Below are positions 63,951-64,000 of a stretch of 64,000 nucleotides of DNA, in pieces; positions within the stretch are counted from its first letter, which is position 1, and each line of letters begins with the position of its first letter. The notes below the pieces were generated by a model. The model was given only the letters and a program-made list of their open reading frames with translations. It did no database searches and was not told the origin of the DNA. Made by a program: the position numbers and the translations under genes. The stretch is from Candidatus Kuenenia stuttgartensis (GTDB lineage: Bacteria > Planctomycetota > Planctomycetia > Planctomycetales > Planctomycetaceae), in assembly GCA_945904015.1 (NCBI GenBank), contig CAMDPK010000006.1, forward strand, positions 19,786-83,785, read 5' to 3'.

Positions 63951-64000
63951 ATGTTGCCGAGTGGCGTCTTGGACAAGTTCATTGAGCGGTGTCCGGCGGC
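63951..64000 (+). CDS. Start of a probable transposase (3' end outside window)
   Basis: Only ~16 residues are visible (MLPSGVLDKFIERCPA), from an ATG with GGGAGGGCACAGGG upstream. The string resembles the N-terminus of IS4-type transposases, which begin with a similar LDKFVEKSP-like block. Too little is present for certainty. Together with the integrase relic it marks this end of the window as mobile DNA. Confidence 0.45.
   Translation, partial: MLPSGVLDKFIERCPA

Overview
The window looks like a chromosomal segment of a planctomycete, although no rRNA or other phylogenetic marker is present. The case rests on gene content and style. There is a beta-RFAP synthase (tetrahydromethanopterin-type C1 cofactor pathway), a cytochrome b fused to a diheme cytochrome c, eukaryote-like Ser/Thr kinases, a MoxR/DUF58 pair, an integrase relic with two SAM-like N-terminal domains, and very many palindromic intergenic repeats whose chance translations read VSEGER, ANCKLQ or LARRAGE. 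G+C is roughly 57-68% in sampled blocks. TTG and GTG starts are frequent. No tRNA, rRNA or CRISPR array was recognised.

Layout. 0-8.2 kb: the end of a membrane-anchored Ser/Thr kinase, then two ABC exporter operons on the minus strand; the first is headed by a YtrA-type GntR repressor with its own perfect palindromic operator. 8.5-11.4 kb: MoxR ATPase, DUF58 protein, rhomboid-TPR protease. 11.4-14.2 kb (minus): ECF-like sigma factor, a membrane protein carrying repeat insertions, metK. 14.5-20.4 kb (plus): amidase, exported M20 peptidase, two proteins of unknown role, sugar isomerase/epimerase, exported archaemetzincin. 20.4-22.8 kb (minus): receiver-like protein, CaMKII-association-like protein, FGE-like protein, KDPG aldolase. 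23-30.5 kb: clpX, a sugar-type ABC ATPase without partners, a DUF374 acyltransferase, an exported D-aminoacylase-like enzyme, and a low-G+C two-gene cassette with a PD-(D/E)XK nuclease-like protein. 30.5-50.5 kb (all minus): isochorismatase, mptG, cytochrome bc module, nrnA, ribF, then a phosphate block (phoU, pstB, pstA, pstC, pstS, PiT permease, DUF47 protein, phoR), an M28 peptidase, pgsA, a small basic protein and rimO. 50.7-63 kb: Ser/Thr kinase, glycerate kinase, tex, glycogen phosphorylase, a second M20 peptidase, DUF2238 protein, L-fuconate dehydratase. 63-64 kb: a mobile-DNA scar with a decayed integron-type integrase and the start of a probable transposase.

How the genes work together. 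The 37-46 kb block forms a phosphate-starvation module: high-affinity Pst uptake, low-affinity PiT uptake with its DUF47 partner, the PhoU brake and the PhoR sensor. In front of the DUF47 gene are four 7-base direct repeats at an exact 11-base period followed by a -10-like hexamer, which is the geometry of a double Pho box. Rieske and cytochrome b/c form a bc1/b6f-like complex. L-fuconate dehydratase, KDPG-type aldolase, the sugar epimerase and the sugar ABC ATPase point to use of deoxy-sugars but lie in separate places.

Most novel signals: (1) palindromic repeats have entered coding sequence in frame at several genes (glycerate kinase, a membrane protein, perhaps an M20 peptidase), and one low-G+C repeat supplies the signal peptide of the D-aminoacylase-like protein; (2) the low-G+C nuclease cassette at 29.1-30.5 kb; (3) the integrase relic whose catalytic domain has been cut out, followed by two copies of an integron-core-like repeat; (4) the tandem Pho boxes.
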